A stretch of DNA of 39,191 nucleotides from DASRJX01 sp035649235 (GTDB taxonomy: Bacteria; Acidobacteriota; Polarisedimenticolia; Gp22-AA2): the NCBI GenBank assembly GCA_035649235.1, contig DASRJX010000069.1:1-39191 (forward strand), written 5' to 3'. This document shows, one piece after another, positions 38,699 to 39,191 of the stretch. The position numbers and the translations under genes were made by a program. Each line of letters opens with the position of its first letter. The first letter of the stretch is position 1. Under the pieces are notes generated by a model, which did no database searches, had not been told where the DNA came from, and saw nothing but the letters and a program-made list of their open reading frames with translations.

Positions 38699-39191
38699 CC
38701 TCGGCCCCCGAGGAGCGCAAGGCGCTCCTCGTCACCCTCAACTTCGCGTCGGTCTACGTCCTGTGGGGCTCGACCTATCTCGCGATTCGGGCCGGCGTGC
38801 AGGATCTGCCACCGGCGCTCATGGCCGGCAGCCGCTTCCTGGTGGCCGGGATCATCATGCTCACCTGGCTCCTGCTGCGGAAGGTCCCGCTTCCGCCGCG
38901 CGCCGAGTGGGGGCCTATAGCCCTCACCGGCCTCATGCTCCTGTTCGGAGGGAACCTGCTCGTGACCGTGGCGGAGCTGACCGTACCCTCGGGGATGGCG
39001 GCGGTCATCATCGCGAACCTGCCGTTCTTCATGGTCGTGCTGGAATCGTTGCGCAAGGACGGCGAGCGGATCACTCCCCTGGTCGTGGCGGGGCTCGTCG
39101 TCGGCTTCTCCGGGATGCTGATCCTGACCTGGCCCAAGATCAGCACGCTCGGGCCGCGCGGCATCTGGGAGATGCGGGGGGAGATGGCGCT
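38695..39191 (+). CDS. EamA/DMT-family transporter, N-terminal part
   Basis: The frame runs from GTG 38695 to the window edge (165 residues). It begins TSAPEERKALLVTLNFASVYVLWGSTYLAIRAG, the typical start of an EamA drug/metabolite exporter, with W-G-S-T-Y in helix 1. About five helices are present, including RFLVAGIIMLTWLLL, IALTGLMLLFGGNLLVTVAE, MAAVIIANLPFFMVVLESL and PLVVAGLVVGFSGMLILTW. Full members have ten helices in two repeats, so roughly half is here. The substrate is unknown. GTG is preferred because upstream codons in this frame do not continue a membrane protein. Confidence 0.85.
   Translation, partial: MTSAPEERKALLVTLNFASVYVLWGSTYLAIRAGVQDLPPALMAGSRFLVAGIIMLTWLLLRKVPLPPRAEWGPIALTGLMLLFGGNLLVTVAELTVPSGMAAVIIANLPFFMVVLESLRKDGERITPLVVAGLVVGFSGMLILTWPKISTLGPRGIWEMRGEMA

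Overview
This 39 kb window is a GC-rich (roughly two-thirds or more G+C), gene-dense piece of a bacterial chromosome. About 37 protein genes, one tRNA and one SRP RNA fill nearly all of it, and no phage, insertion sequence or CRISPR array is visible. Tat and c-type cytochrome export, an adenosylcobalamin-dependent ribonucleotide reductase, many short 4-bp (ATGA/GTGA) or 1-bp (TGATG) gene overlaps and long Ala/Gly/Pro-rich linkers suggest a free-living Gram-negative bacterium from a soil or sediment lineage, possibly Acidobacteriota-like. That placement is inference; there is no rRNA here.

Layout. 1-8082 (+): the tail of a membrane protein, a DUF3806 protein, an exported amidohydrolase, a VOC protein, a small membrane protein, a PCMT-like methyltransferase, a DUF2059 protein, then an apparent operon of a CIA30-domain exported protein with a LytS-type kinase and LytTR regulator. 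8114-11825: pirin (-), an endolysin-like LysM/M15 peptidase (+), a redoxin/DUF1330/membrane-protein operon (-) and a DUF4239 protein (-). 11915-14635 (+): a large patatin-like protein with embedded membrane helices. 14653-22357 (-): one long unit reading SRP RNA, dnaX, ybaB, recR, an MMPL/RND exporter, DUF2157 and DUF4824. 22410-23007 (-): tRNA-Ser(GGA) and a DoxX protein. 23178-27360 (+): a well-marked promoter region, nrdJ and a metallophosphoesterase. 27366-28825 (-): thiE-thiD. 28859-31960 (+): a three-GAF hybrid histidine kinase. 32019-32375 (+): an ArsC/Spx-like protein. 32436-38551: a haem c lipoprotein (-), a DUF4139 protein (+), and two minus-strand groups (histidine phosphatase/GST/cyclophilin-like; VanZ-like/Tat metallophosphoesterase). 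38695-end (+): an EamA transporter cut by the window edge.

The main discovery is the gene at 32019-32375. It reads through an in-frame TGA at 32061 that sits exactly where the ArsC/Spx family has its first active-site Cys, giving a U-x-x-C motif. Immediately downstream is a perfect, unusually AT-rich palindrome (32077-32096) with the spacing and G-rich apical loop of a bacterial SECIS element. An ordinary gene caller would start this protein after the active site and lose it. The gene therefore looks like a selenoprotein, and the host should encode SelA, SelB, SelD and tRNA-Sec elsewhere.

Other signals worth following are three strong sigma70-type promoters (SRP RNA, tRNA-Ser, nrdJ), a helically phased CCACA/DnaA-box-like array before nrdJ, several genes whose -10 box lies only 5-8 bp before the start codon (probably leaderless), and tiny coupling ORFs with overlapping stop/start codons.
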